From contig CAXULW010000005.1 of assembly GCA_964252015.1 (NCBI GenBank), positions 116,302-180,301 of the forward strand: a stretch of 64,000 nt of DNA. Reading direction: 5' to 3'. Numbering within the stretch: position 1 is the stretch's first letter; each line of letters starts with the position of its first letter. Shown piece by piece: positions 19,515 through 28,724 of this stretch. The notes below the pieces were generated by a model that saw nothing but the letters and a program-made list of their open reading frames with translations, had not been told where the DNA came from and made no database searches. A program made the position numbers and the translations under genes. The stretch comes from CAXSBR01 sp964252015. Its GTDB lineage: Bacteria > Actinomycetota > Actinomycetes > Mycobacteriales > Jatrophihabitantaceae.

Positions 19515-20990
19515 CTACTCGGACTCGTCGCCGACGATCGTGCCGCCGGCCACCAGGGCGAGCTCGGCGTGGGACATCGACGCCTGCTCCTGCTGGTGGG
19601 CGTCACGGGCCACGTGCAGCCGTGGAATGAGCAGGCCGGCCAGCGAGGCCAGCAGCAAGGCCACCGCGAGCATGGCGAACCCGCTCGTATATCCGCTCTC
19701 CTTGGGCAGTCCGCTGGGCAAGGCGTGGGACGTGACGATGCTGGCCATCACGGCCGCGCCGATGGAGCCGCCGATGGTGCGGATGTTGGCGTTCATGCCG
19801 CTGGCCACGCCCGTCTGATGCGAGGGCACCGAGTCCACGATGAGGTTGGACATGGCCGAGAACGCCAGGCCGAACCCGGCGCCGAGCAGCAGCATCGAGA
19901 TGACGATCTCCCAGATGTCCGCGTGCGCGAAAGCCAGGATCACCATCGCCGGGATGCTGGCCACCGAGCCGGCGATGAGCACCAACCGGCTTCCGAAACG
20001 GTTGGACAGCGGCCCGGACAGCGTCCCGAAGATGAACATCGTCGCCGACATCGGCAGCACGATCAGGCCCGACTCGGTGATGCTGGCGCCGAACCCGTAG
20101 CCGGCGGCGGACGGGGTCTGCAGGAACTCGGGCAGGAAGGCGAAAATCGAGTACAGCCCGACCCCGAACAAGAGCGCGACCAGGTTCGTGGTCCACACCG
20201 CCGGGACGCGCATCATCTTCATGTCGATCAGCGGTTGCACGCTGCGCAGTTCGACCGCGACCCACGCGGCGGCCAACACGACCGCGGCCGCGATCAGGCC
20301 GATGACCTTGACCGATCCCCATCCCCATCCCGGTGCTTCGCTGACGGCGACGAGCAGGGCGACCAGCCACGCGGAGAGCAGGATCGCGGCCAGCCAGCTG
20401 ATCCGTCCCGGCGTGCGGATCGGTGACTCGGGCACGACGAAGTGGGTAGCCACCGCGACGACGGCCACGACCACGCCGGGGATCCAGAACAGCCAGTGGT
20501 AGTCGAGAGCGTTGACGATCGGGCCGGCAAGTACCAGCCCGAGGCCACCACCGACGGCCAGCAGCGCCGCGATGACCCCGACCGCTCCGGCGACCTTCTC
20601 GCGCGGGAACTCGTCACGAATGATCCCGAACGCCAGCGGGATGACGCCGCCGCCGACGCCCTGAATGGCCCGGGCAATGATCATGACCGAGATCGAGGTG
20701 GCCAGCGCGGCCAGAATCGAGCCGATGGCCAGCACGGCCAGGACGATGACCAGCACCCGGACCTTGCCGATCATGTCGCCGACCCGGCCCAGGATCGGGG
20801 TAAACACTGACGCCGAGAGCAGGTAGGCCGTGAGCACCCAGGTGACCGTGCTCTGGCTCGTGTGCAGGCTGGTCTCCAGCAACGGCAGCACCGGCGAGAC
20901 CAGGCTCTGCAGGAGCGAGTACGCACTGGCGCCCACGGCGAGCACGGCAAAGGTGAGCTGGTAGTGAGAACGTTTCACAGCAATGGTCAT
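19515..20990 (-). CDS. MFS exporter of the DHA2 (14-helix) drug:proton type
   Basis: The 491-residue protein has about 14 hydrophobic segments. It shows the MFS loop motif GRVGDMIGKVRVLV after TM2 and the motif C-like RAIQGVGGGVIPLAFGIIRDEFPREK of DHA2 exporters such as EmrB/QacA-type pumps. Substrates are unknown and likely hydrophobic or cationic compounds. The gene is followed by tetR, a standard self-regulated efflux pair. The pair lies between purS and purQ, genes that in most actinomycetes are adjacent, so it may be a later insertion into the purine cluster. Confidence 0.9.
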   Translation of the reverse strand: MTIAVKRSHYQLTFAVLAVGASAYSLLQSLVSPVLPLLETSLHTSQSTVTWVLTAYLLSASVFTPILGRVGDMIGKVRVLVIVLAVLAIGSILAALATSISVMIIARAIQGVGGGVIPLAFGIIRDEFPREKVAGAVGVIAALLAVGGGLGLVLAGPIVNALDYHWLFWIPGVVVAVVAVATHFVVPESPIRTPGRISWLAAILLSAWLVALLVAVSEAPGWGWGSVKVIGLIAAAVVLAAAWVAVELRSVQPLIDMKMMRVPAVWTTNLVALLFGVGLYSIFAFLPEFLQTPSAAGYGFGASITESGLIVLPMSATMFIFGTLSGPLSNRFGSRLVLIAGSVASIPAMVILAFAHADIWEIVISMLLLGAGFGLAFSAMSNLIVDSVPSHQTGVASGMNANIRTIGGSIGAAVMASIVTSHALPSGLPKESGYTSGFAMLAVALLLASLAGLLIPRLHVARDAHQQEQASMSHAELALVAGGTIVGDESE

Positions 20991-21111
20991 GACGGCGCAG
21001 CTCCGGGTGCTCTAAGCGGAGCACGCACTCCGCATCTGGGTGAACGGTAATGGAGACGAGCCTGGCGGCGGGGATCGCTCGTCCCGGATGAAACCGGGAT
21101 CACAACGTGGC

Positions 21112-22128
21112 TCAGCGGGTGATGCGTTGCACCTGGCCGTTGCGGGTACCGATCACCCACACGGTGTGGCTGCCGGGCGCCACGGCCACGGTGTCGGGCT
21201 GGGCCACGGTCGGATAGCGGACGATGACCCGCGGCGTGGCGGTGGAGATGTCGAGACCCACGACCTCATTGCGCGCAGTCAGAGTCACCCACATGGTGAG
21301 GGTCTGGGCGTCCGTGGCCACGCCGTACGGCGCACCGGCCAGCGTGAGCTGACCGATCTTGCGTAACGGTGCCACCGAGAAGGTGAGGACGGCGTTGCCG
21401 CGGGTGTCGGCGACCGCCAACCGGTCGGGGCCGACGAGCTGGGCGTGGGTGGGACCCGCACCGGCGCCTTTGCGGGCCAGCAGTTTTCCGGTGGACGGGT
21501 CGTAGGTGCTGAGTTTGTAGGTGTGCACGTCGACCACGGCCTCGACGGGACGTCCGTCGATGACGCCGGCGTCGACGACGCCGCCGGGCTGAACCAGGCC
21601 GGTGATCGTGCGCTCGACCCGGGCGCCGTCGACGATCGACACGCTGCCACTGAACTCGTTGCCGACCGCGATCCGACCGCCAGCGGCCGGGGCCGCATCG
21701 TGCGGTTGCTTGCCCACCGGGACCGAAGCGGTGACATTCCCGTCGGGCAGGGCGACCACGACCAAACGGCTGGCGTCCTCGGCCGGAACGAGCACGGGGC
21801 CGCCGGCGGCGAGCAGTTGCAGGTGCCGCGCGTGTCCCGGTAGCGGTACGGAGTGACGAACCGCGAGCGTGCGTCCGTCGATCAGCAGCAGCCGATCGGG
21901 GTTGCGCACGGCCACGGCCAGCAGCCCGGTGCGGGCGTCGAAGACGGCGCCCTCGGCCAGCGCGCCAATCGTGCGGACCGTCCCGGCCGGCGTGACGGAC
22001 GTCGGCGGGGCGGTGGCCGGCTCGGCCGCATGATGGGCGGCCGGCTTACCGCACGACGCGAGCAGGGCGACCGACGTTACCGCCAGCGCGACGAGGGTGC
22101 GCCGGGCGGGCCAACGGGATGGATCCAT
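21112..22128 (-). CDS. Lipoprotein with YncE-like beta-propeller
   Basis: The 338-residue protein has a lipoprotein signal (LVALAVTSVALLASC, lipobox LASC with Cys near residue 26), an Ala/Pro/Thr linker and about seven propeller blades (for example GVATDAQTLTMWVTLTARNEVVGLDIST and PDTVAVAPGSHTVWVIG) typical of YncE/surface-antigen propellers. It should be anchored outside the membrane; partners are unknown. A SnoaL-like gene ends 15 bp upstream on the same strand, so the two are probably co-transcribed. Confidence 0.85.
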   Translation of the reverse strand: MDPSRWPARRTLVALAVTSVALLASCGKPAAHHAAEPATAPPTSVTPAGTVRTIGALAEGAVFDARTGLLAVAVRNPDRLLLIDGRTLAVRHSVPLPGHARHLQLLAAGGPVLVPAEDASRLVVVALPDGNVTASVPVGKQPHDAAPAAGGRIAVGNEFSGSVSIVDGARVERTITGLVQPGGVVDAGVIDGRPVEAVVDVHTYKLSTYDPSTGKLLARKGAGAGPTHAQLVGPDRLAVADTRGNAVLTFSVAPLRKIGQLTLAGAPYGVATDAQTLTMWVTLTARNEVVGLDISTATPRVIVRYPTVAQPDTVAVAPGSHTVWVIGTRNGQVQRITR

Positions 22129-22143
22129 ACCCGCGATGATGCG

Positions 22144-22560
22144 CTACACGCCGGGTGAACCGTCGGGCGTGCGGTAGGTGCCGTGACCGGCGACGACGAG
22201 GCCGTCGGCGAACGTCAGTACCTCGTTGACCAGCCCACCGGCCTGATTGCGGTAGTTGATCACCAATATGTCGATGCCTGCGTAGACGCCCACCAGCTCG
22301 AACCGCAGTTCGGGAACGCGCTCCAGGGCCGTCGTCCAGTACTCCCGCAGCGCCGCCTTGCCCCGGATCACGCCGGCACTGTCCGGTACGACCCGGGTGG
22401 CCACGGGCGAGGTGAAGACCACGTCGTCGGCGAAGTGCGCGAGGACGGCTTCGATGTCGTGTGCGTTGAACGCGGTGAGCCACTGCTGCGCGAACCGGTC
22501 CGGGTCGGGAGTCGCCACCGGTCCATCCTCGCACCGGGCCGAGCCCGGTTTGTCTGACAT
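22144..22560 (-). CDS. SnoaL/NTF2-like domain protein
   Basis: The 138-residue single-domain protein has the NTF2 cone fold pattern: FAQQWLTAFNAHDIEAVLAHFADDVVFTSP at the N-terminus, GKAALREYWTTAL in the middle and terminal beta-strands. Members are ketosteroid-isomerase-like enzymes or ligand-binding proteins; no catalytic assignment is made. The ATG at 22560 is used, but a GTG at 22515 behind GGATGG is equally plausible and would remove 15 poorly conserved residues. Confidence 0.82.
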   Translation of the reverse strand: MSDKPGSARCEDGPVATPDPDRFAQQWLTAFNAHDIEAVLAHFADDVVFTSPVATRVVPDSAGVIRGKAALREYWTTALERVPELRFELVGVYAGIDILVINYRNQAGGLVNEVLTFADGLVVAGHGTYRTPDGSPGV

Positions 22561-22886
22561 GACGTGACGCGCGCGAACGCCGTGACCTTGCCGGGTAGAA
22601 CCGGGATACGAGTTTCGTGAACCAGGTCAGCTGCGGGTTGAGCGATACTTCCTCGACCTGTCCAAGCCAACGGCCGACCCGCAGCGCGGCCGAGCCGAAC
22701 TCGATGAGGTGATCGGTCAGCTGCGGCACCAGTACGGCGACCAAGACCACCCCGACTGATGGCTGTTTCGATCTGTCGCAGAGAGGTCATCAGCAACGTT
22801 CCGCGCCCAGTTGCATCCAAGGGTGGCTCCCGACATGACGAAGCGCGCGCCGCCGGCCTCCGACCGGCGACGCGCGCCTCCGTGCC
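22561..22886. other. Gene-poor stretch between the SnoaL-like gene and the NCS2 permease
   Basis: No gene with a credible start lies in these 326 bp. The permease terminator occupies 22843-22877. A plus-strand frame ending at about 22759 reads as plausible protein (GYEFREPGQLRVERYFLDLS, then a stretch rich in Asp, Gln and Arg) but has no start codon and follows a stop, so it may be a gene remnant. Confidence 0.4.
22843..22877 (-). terminator. GC-rich hairpin after the NCS2 permease
   Basis: A 14-bp stem with one mismatch (left arm from 22843, right arm ending 22877, 7-nt loop) begins about 10 nt past the permease stop. It lacks a U-tract, like many actinomycete terminators. Confidence 0.7.
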
Positions 22887-24416
22887 CTACTTGCGAGCGT
22901 CCAGCGCGTCCTCGACATCGTCGGCGTCCTGCGAGACCGCACCGTGCTCGATGGCCGTCTCGAGCAGGCCGTCGTCACGTTTCGGACCGAACGACGTGTG
23001 GTTGAAGAAGAGGTTGAGCACAAAGACCACGATCACCGTCGACGTGATGCTGGAGCCGAAGATGACCTGGAAGTTCTGCGGGAAGTGCTGGTAGAACGCC
23101 GGCTGGATAACCGGGATCAGGCCGAAGGACAACGACACGGCCACGATCAGCAGGTTGTGGTTGCCCTCGAAGTTGACCTTGTTCAGGGTCTGGATGCCGA
23201 TCGCGGTGACCATGGCGAACATGACCGTGGCCGCGCCGCCGATCACCGGGGCCGGTAGGTCGGCCACGATCGCGCCCACCTTGGGTATCAGCCCGAGGAT
23301 GAGCAGGAAGACGCCACAGACGGTGACCACGAACCGGCTCTTGACCTTGGTCATGCCGATCAGCCCGACGTTCTCGGCGTAGGCGGTGTCCGGGAACGAG
23401 TTCATGAAGCCGGCCAACAGCGCGGACAGGCCGTCGGTGGCCAGACCGCGGGCGAGGTCGCTGGGGCTCAACGCCTTGTCCGTCATCTCGGCCACGGCGA
23501 GCATGTCCGCCGTGGACTCGGTGTAGGTGACCAGAACCACGATGCACATCGAGATGATTGCCGCCGCAGCGAACTTCGGCGGGCCGAAGTGGAACGGTTC
23601 CGACACCCCGAACCATTTGCTGTCACCCACGCTCGAGAAGTCGATCAGTCCCATCGGCCACGCGGCGATGGTGCCCAGGATGATCGAGATGAGCACGGCG
23701 GTCTGGCTGATGAAACCGGTGAACATCCGAGAGATCACCACGATGGCCAGGATGACCCCGGCCGCAAGGCAGATGTGCGAGATCTGGCCGGCATCGGGGT
23801 TGATCTTGGTGACCGCCGAGAAGGTGTTCGGGTTGTACTCGACGTAGGTCTTGCCGTTGATGTCCGTGGTGACCGGTAGTGACGGGGTGAAGCTGCCGAA
23901 CTTGCCGGCGATGAGGCCGATGTCCGCGCCGATCAGCGACAGGCCGATCATGGCGATGACCGTGCCGGTGACCAGCGGCGGGAAGAAGCGCAGCACCATC
24001 GAGAACGGCTTGGCGATGAGCAGGCCGAAGATGCCGGAGATGATCAGAGCGCCGTATACGTAGGGCAAACCGTCCCGACCGCCGTACTGGTTGGCGATGA
24101 TGATCATCGGGTTCAGCACGGTGAACGTGGCCCCGGCGACCACCGGCAGACGAACGCCCATGATCTTGCCGATGCCGACGGACTGGATGATCGACGCAAT
24201 ACCGGAGACCAATAGATCGGCGCTGACCAGGATGGCGATGTCGCTGTTGCTGAGCCCCACCGCCGGCCCGACGATGAGCGGCACGGCCACCGCGCCGGCG
24301 TACATGATGAACAGGTGCTGTAGACCGAGGATGAACAGCCGGGCCGGGGGAAGCACCTCGTCGACGGGATGCTTGGCTGTTGGCGCGGCCGAGGCGTGTA
24401 CGGCGCTCGTGCTCAT
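22887..24416 (-). CDS. NCS2-family nucleobase (uracil/xanthine-type) permease
   Basis: The 509-residue integral membrane protein has about 14 hydrophobic segments. It shows QHLFIMYAGAVAVPLIVG in TM1, GVRLPVVAGATFTVLNPMI in the conserved TM3 region and TESTADMLAVAEMTDKALSP, matching the NCS2 signature around the substrate-binding glutamate. The xanthine-like branch is favoured by the sequence and by the purine-synthesis neighbours, but uracil or urate cannot be excluded. The ATG at 24416 was chosen because GGAGGACCC sits directly before it; a second ATG at 24440 lacks such a site. It separates purS from the purQL block and could salvage purine bases. Confidence 0.9.
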   Translation of the reverse strand: MSTSAVHASAAPTAKHPVDEVLPPARLFILGLQHLFIMYAGAVAVPLIVGPAVGLSNSDIAILVSADLLVSGIASIIQSVGIGKIMGVRLPVVAGATFTVLNPMIIIANQYGGRDGLPYVYGALIISGIFGLLIAKPFSMVLRFFPPLVTGTVIAMIGLSLIGADIGLIAGKFGSFTPSLPVTTDINGKTYVEYNPNTFSAVTKINPDAGQISHICLAAGVILAIVVISRMFTGFISQTAVLISIILGTIAAWPMGLIDFSSVGDSKWFGVSEPFHFGPPKFAAAAIISMCIVVLVTYTESTADMLAVAEMTDKALSPSDLARGLATDGLSALLAGFMNSFPDTAYAENVGLIGMTKVKSRFVVTVCGVFLLILGLIPKVGAIVADLPAPVIGGAATVMFAMVTAIGIQTLNKVNFEGNHNLLIVAVSLSFGLIPVIQPAFYQHFPQNFQVIFGSSITSTVIVVFVLNLFFNHTSFGPKRDDGLLETAIEHGAVSQDADDVEDALDARK

Positions 24417-24570
24417 GGGTCCTCCGGAGTGTGGTTTCACAGGTCCGGAAAGGTCTACCTCCGCGGTGTTACACCGGCACTACAAGAATGCGTCCAACAC
24501 GCGCGCCTTTGCGCGGCACCCGTTCTACCCTTGTTTGTAGGCGATTCGACCAACCAACCCTTTTCGGGCG

Positions 24571-24810
24571 TCACGTGCGATGGATGGTGAATTCCTCGAT
24601 GACCGGGTTCGACAGCACCCGGTCGGCCAGCTGCTCCAGCGCGGCGTCGTCGATCGAATCGTCCACCTCGAGCTCGAAGTGCTTACCCTGACGTACGGAG
24701 CTCACCCCGGTGATGCCGAGGCGGCCGAGCGCTCCGGCGATGGCCTGGCCCTGCGGATCCAGGATCTCCGGTTTGAGCACGACGTCCACGATCACCTTGG
24801 CCACAACCAC
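24571..24810 (-). CDS. purS: Phosphoribosylformylglycinamidine synthase subunit PurS
   Basis: This 79-residue PurS bridges PurQ and PurL in the FGAM synthase complex. The pattern KVIVDVVLKPEILDPQGQAI, GVSSVRQGKHFELEVDD and LSNPVIEEFTIHR is the complete family. It lies 40 bp downstream of purC on the same strand; purQ and purL are 6 kb further on rather than adjacent. Confidence 0.96.
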   Translation of the reverse strand: MVVAKVIVDVVLKPEILDPQGQAIAGALGRLGITGVSSVRQGKHFELEVDDSIDDAALEQLADRVLSNPVIEEFTIHRT

Positions 24811-24850
24811 TCCCGTCGATCGGCACGCTAGTCAATGGGGCGGGGCGAGC

Positions 24851-25762
24851 CTATCGGGGTGGGCGCAGCCAGTCGTCGAAGCGCAGGCCGGTCAGGCGTT
24901 CGTAGGCCTCGACGTACCGGGCGCGGGTGGCCTCGACCACGTCGTCCGGCAGCGGGGGCGGGTCGCCAACCCCGTCCCACCCGGACGCGGACGAGGTGAG
25001 CCAGTCGCGGACGTACTGCTTGTCGTAACTGGGTTGTGGTTGCCCCGGACGCCATTCCAGCGCCGGCCAGAACCGGGACGAGTCCGGGGTGAGGACCTCG
25101 TCGCCGAGGACGATGTTGCCGCCGCGATAGCCGAATTCGAGCTTGGTGTCGGCCAGGATGATCCCGCGCCCGGCGGCGAGGTCGGCCGCCCGGCCGTACA
25201 CGGCCAAGGTGAGCCGCCGCAGCTCGGCGGCGGCATCCGGGCCCACGATCCCGGCGACGTCGGCGAACGTGATGTTCTTGTCGTGGGTACCCAACTGCCC
25301 CTTGAGCGCCGGGGTGAAGATCGGTTCCGGGAGCCGGTCGCCGTCGATCAACCCGGGCGGGACGGCCACGCCGCACACCGAGCCGGTGGCGTCGTAGTCC
25401 TTGAGCCCCGAGCCGGTGAGGTAGCCGCGGGCGACGGCCTCGACCGGGATCATGTCCAGCGGCCGGCACAGCGTCGCGCGGCCGCGCCAGCGATCGGGGA
25501 TGCGGACGTCGTCGACGGCGATGGCGTGGTTCGGCACCAGGTCCTTGAGCCGACCGAACCACCACCAGCTCATGGCGGTGAGGATGCGGCCCTTGTCGGG
25601 AATGGGCGTCGGCAGGATGTGGTCGAAGGCCGAGATCCGGTCACTGGCCACCAGCAGAAGCAGGCCTTCCGGGGTGCGGTACAGATCGCGGACCTTGCCG
25701 CTGTGCAGGTGATCGAACAGCAACTCCTCGTCGTACCCCGATTCATTCACGTCACCGATCAT
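24851..25762 (-). CDS. purC: Phosphoribosylaminoimidazole-succinocarboxamide synthase
   Basis: PurC (303 residues) condenses CAIR with aspartate to form SAICAR. Signatures are LHSGKVRDLY near 20, SDRISAFDHILPTPIPDKG near 40, PVEAVARGYLTGSG near 100 and LADTKLEFGYRGG near 200. The ATG at 25762 is followed by a GTG at 25750 that could be the real start; the conserved core begins after both. purS follows at 40 bp and an unknown gene precedes it. Confidence 0.96.
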   Translation of the reverse strand: MIGDVNESGYDEELLFDHLHSGKVRDLYRTPEGLLLLVASDRISAFDHILPTPIPDKGRILTAMSWWWFGRLKDLVPNHAIAVDDVRIPDRWRGRATLCRPLDMIPVEAVARGYLTGSGLKDYDATGSVCGVAVPPGLIDGDRLPEPIFTPALKGQLGTHDKNITFADVAGIVGPDAAAELRRLTLAVYGRAADLAAGRGIILADTKLEFGYRGGNIVLGDEVLTPDSSRFWPALEWRPGQPQPSYDKQYVRDWLTSSASGWDGVGDPPPLPDDVVEATRARYVEAYERLTGLRFDDWLRPPR

Positions 25763-25816
25763 CTCAGGCGCCCTGCGGCGACGGGACTCCGGTGCGGCGG
25801 CGTTCGCGATAGCGGC

Positions 25817-26929
25817 TCACTTCAGGCCGGCCGTAAGCGGGCCGCCGACGTCCAGGGACTGCCGCAGCTTGCCGATCGCGGCGACGAGACCGCTGTCCTG
25901 GATCTGGCGGAATGTGAACGCCGACGCGTAGGCGCCGGTGGCCTGTCCGTAGCTGCGCCCGAGCACCTGCACCGTGGTCGACACCAATGCGCCCACGGTG
26001 CCGACCAGCGCGCTCAACGGCTGCTGCGAAGCCCACCGCACGCAGTTCAACAGCAAACCCGTCTGTAACGCGGCCAGCACCTGGTTCTCGTGGTAGCACC
26101 GCAACCGGCGGCGCCCGTCCGCGTCGGCACTCTTCATCGGCGCCCAGATGGCCCGGCCGGCTCCGACGATCAGGCGGGTCGTGTCGGCGTTGTCGTATTG
26201 ACTCGACGTCGCCAGCCGGGCGGCGGCCAGGTCACCCACGGTTGCCGTCAACGGCCCACTACGCAGCCGGCACAGACCCTCGAGCAGCCGGTGTATCGGG
26301 TCGCCGGAAACGATGGTCGTGGGCTGCCCGGTCGAGGCCGTGACGGTGGCGATGGTCAGTGCATGGGCGTCGGTCACCGAGTCCGGGTCCGTGCCGCCGC
26401 CGGCGGCGGCGGCGGCGGATCCGCGCTCGGCACCGTCGAGCAGGCCACCGAGGACGGCGGCCATCACCCGCGGCTCGGGCGCGTCCCCACCGACGATGAC
26501 GGGCGCCTGATCGAGGCGCGTGAGCAGGTCCAACAACCCGGGTGCATCCAACGGTCCGGTAATCCGTGCGGTCACGACGACACCGACGCCGGCCGGCGAG
26601 ACCCACCGGGAGCATTCGAGAACGACGTTGGCCTCGGTGTTGGCGACGTTCGGCGGGCTGGTCTCTCGTAGTGGTGTCTGCGTACCCCAGCCCCGCACTC
26701 CGGTCACCGAGCGGTACCCGTCGCTGAACACCCGCGCCCAGTAGTGACTGAAGGTCGGCTGGGCCAGCCACGGCCGGGTCCAAGCGGCGCTGCGTCGGGC
26801 GGCATCAGCGAACGACGCGACGTACGTGCCGATGTCGCTCAGGGCGGGTGCGCCGCCGTGGCCCTGAATGCGCCCGGGCAGCGCGCGGGTTCGGACCCAG
26901 CTGACGCTGACCGAATCAATACTCGCCAT
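25817..26929 (-). CDS. Protein of unknown function, 370 residues
   Basis: I do not recognise a family. The protein is Ala-rich and globular with no signal peptide and no long membrane helix. It contains a Trp-rich early stretch (AAWTRPWLAQPTFSHYWARVFSDGY), an Ala/Gly loop encoded by repeated GCG codons near residue 175, and a helical C-terminal third. AGGAAGGGCGCAC before the ATG is a good ribosome binding site. It follows another unknown gene (27051-28646) across a hairpin and precedes purC by about 55 bp. The mid-protein turn pattern could be coincidental. The neighbouring membrane protein may be a partner. Confidence 0.75.
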   Translation of the reverse strand: MASIDSVSVSWVRTRALPGRIQGHGGAPALSDIGTYVASFADAARRSAAWTRPWLAQPTFSHYWARVFSDGYRSVTGVRGWGTQTPLRETSPPNVANTEANVVLECSRWVSPAGVGVVVTARITGPLDAPGLLDLLTRLDQAPVIVGGDAPEPRVMAAVLGGLLDGAERGSAAAAAGGGTDPDSVTDAHALTIATVTASTGQPTTIVSGDPIHRLLEGLCRLRSGPLTATVGDLAAARLATSSQYDNADTTRLIVGAGRAIWAPMKSADADGRRRLRCYHENQVLAALQTGLLLNCVRWASQQPLSALVGTVGALVSTTVQVLGRSYGQATGAYASAFTFRQIQDSGLVAAIGKLRQSLDVGGPLTAGLK

Positions 26930-26991
26930 GTGCGCCCTTCCTCGATATCGTGACGACGACTGGTTGCGATCTATTGATTGCGTCCGCCAGT

Positions 26992-27032
26992 AGGCAGGCT
27001 CGGTGCGGGTTCACACCTGCACCGGGCTGCCT
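26992..27032 (-). terminator. Hairpin after the 27051-28646 gene
   Basis: Imperfect inverted arms (AGGCAG... with ...CTGCCT, and CGGTGC with GCACCG inside) enclose a 4-nt loop. The hairpin starts about 20 nt past the stop codon and likely separates the two unknown genes. Confidence 0.55.
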
Positions 27033-27050
27033 GCGGCGCCTTGGGACCAC

Positions 27051-28646
27051 TCATTGCAGCGACACGACGCTGTCTCTGGTGTTGGCCGTGAACGCGGATC
27101 GCGCGACGATGGTGGGCTCGAGCATCGGCCCGGACGTTGAGTAGTCGGCTCTGACCGGGCCGTGTTCCGCGGTGGGTACCTTGACGTCGCGGTGCTTCTT
27201 GACGTAGCGGTACAGCACGCCGGCCTGGTCCGGATTCGCCCCCGACAGCGCCGTCGCGTCCGCGGTCCCGTACCCGCTCAACACGATGCGCGGGGTGAGC
27301 AGGACATGTGCGTCACCGACGCGGCGGAGTACGAACACCAGCTGGTCCTGGGCCGTGCCCCGTTCCCGCGTCAGGTTCCGCTTCCACGGTCGGCGCCCGA
27401 GCTTGCCCAGCACCGTCATGGCCGAGTCGTGCTCCTGGGGGAACCAGAACCGGACCGAGACCAGATGGGCGCCGACGCCCACACCCCAGACGAGCACGGC
27501 GAGAACCGCCGCCATCAGCCAGACGTAGAGGATGTCGTCCAGCCCGTAGGCCCGTCTGTAGTCCCGCTTCTGCCCGAGGGCCCCCGTCACCAGCGGATAG
27601 AGGAACGGAAACGCCAAGCTGGGCAGCAGCGCGAAGACCCACATGACGACCTTGCCCTCCAGGCCGGCCGCAGACGAGACGGTGAACTCCTTGTGCGGAA
27701 ACACGAAACGCCACAGTCCCCACAGCACCACGACGAACACGATGCCGGGCACGAACAACAGCGCGGGTACACCGAGCAACTGCAGCGCTCCGGATTCCCC
27801 CAACACGGAAAGGGTGATCTTCTGCGAAGCGACGGTGCTGGCTTGCGCCTTCGTCACCGCATCGCTGGTCGTGACAGTGAGCACGACCAATGCGTCGCCC
27901 GGCTGCAACGGGTGGGACGCGTCGATGCGCAGGTGAACCACTCGACTGTCGGCCGGGGCGAGCGTTTTCGAGCCGGGAAGGCCGACGACGCCGTTGTGCA
28001 GCTCGACCGGACTGCCCCCCGTCGGCAAAACGCTCACAACCAGGAACGACGGGTACGAGGCCGTCACCGCGGTCAGGATCTGCGCCCGATCGCTGGTATT
28101 GGTGATCGTGTAGAACGCGTCCGTCGCCTGGTACTGGATGAGGTTGGTCGAGCCGACGGACGTGGTGACGGTGATGGGTGCGGCCTTGGCCGGTGGCGCC
28201 TTCTGCGTCAACGTGAGCGTGGCCAGCACCGTTACCGATGTGGTGCCCCTGCGGTAGGTCACCACAGCCTCGACCGTCGCCGTGTGCGGCGCTTGCGACG
28301 AGGTGCTCACGGCGACCGTCACCGCGGTCGACCCCCCGGCAGCGAGCACCGCAGCGGGGGCGCGGATCACTCTGGCGGCGACCGCCGCGTCCTTGACGAG
28401 TCCGACGCGCAGACCGGTCGCGGCCACGGTGCCCGCGTTCGTCACCAACAGCACGGCGTTGCGCGCTATGCCCGGCGTGACGTCCAGAGCGTTCGGCGTG
28501 AAGGCTGCGGTGACCGTGGCCGGCGCGCTCGCGTTCGCCTCGAAGGTGAACGCCGGTGACCCCGTGATGAGGGCGACCAAGGCCAGTCCGGCGAGGACGA
28601 GCAACGACCGGCGCAGTTGCGCCGGCTGGACCCGCGGAGCGGACAT
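27051..28646 (-). CDS. Exported membrane protein with Ig-like ectodomains, unknown function
   Basis: The 531-residue protein has an N-terminal hydrophobic signal (SLLVLAGLALVALITG, about 14-29) and two beta-rich modules resembling Ig-like/CARDB extracellular folds (about 35-155 and 160-290). Three membrane helices follow at about 300, 340 and 380, then a cytoplasmic C-terminal domain of about 130 residues containing GKLGRRPWKRNLTRERGTAQDQLVFVLRRVGDAHVLLTPRIVLSGYG. No known family was recognised. TAGCCT lies 6 nt before the ATG and no ribosome binding site is visible, so a leaderless start is possible. A palindromic element sits immediately upstream. Confidence 0.75.
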   Translation of the reverse strand: MSAPRVQPAQLRRSLLVLAGLALVALITGSPAFTFEANASAPATVTAAFTPNALDVTPGIARNAVLLVTNAGTVAATGLRVGLVKDAAVAARVIRAPAAVLAAGGSTAVTVAVSTSSQAPHTATVEAVVTYRRGTTSVTVLATLTLTQKAPPAKAAPITVTTSVGSTNLIQYQATDAFYTITNTSDRAQILTAVTASYPSFLVVSVLPTGGSPVELHNGVVGLPGSKTLAPADSRVVHLRIDASHPLQPGDALVVLTVTTSDAVTKAQASTVASQKITLSVLGESGALQLLGVPALLFVPGIVFVVVLWGLWRFVFPHKEFTVSSAAGLEGKVVMWVFALLPSLAFPFLYPLVTGALGQKRDYRRAYGLDDILYVWLMAAVLAVLVWGVGVGAHLVSVRFWFPQEHDSAMTVLGKLGRRPWKRNLTRERGTAQDQLVFVLRRVGDAHVLLTPRIVLSGYGTADATALSGANPDQAGVLYRYVKKHRDVKVPTAEHGPVRADYSTSGPMLEPTIVARSAFTANTRDSVVSLQ

Positions 28647-28671
28647 GGCGGAAGGCTACCGATCAACCCGG

Positions 28672-28724
28672 CGGTTGTGGTGGGTACTGACCCACGTACG
28701 TGGGTCAGTTGCCACCAGAAACCG
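28672..28724. repeat. Dispersed palindromic element, imperfect copy abutting the purB stop
   Basis: Inverted arms of about 23 bp with loop CGTACG share the GTGGTGG...ACTGACCCA / TGGGTCAGTTGCCACCA core with the perfect copy at 60654-60709. The element begins at the base directly after the purB stop codon (minus strand). It probably works as the purB terminator. Confidence 0.8.
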
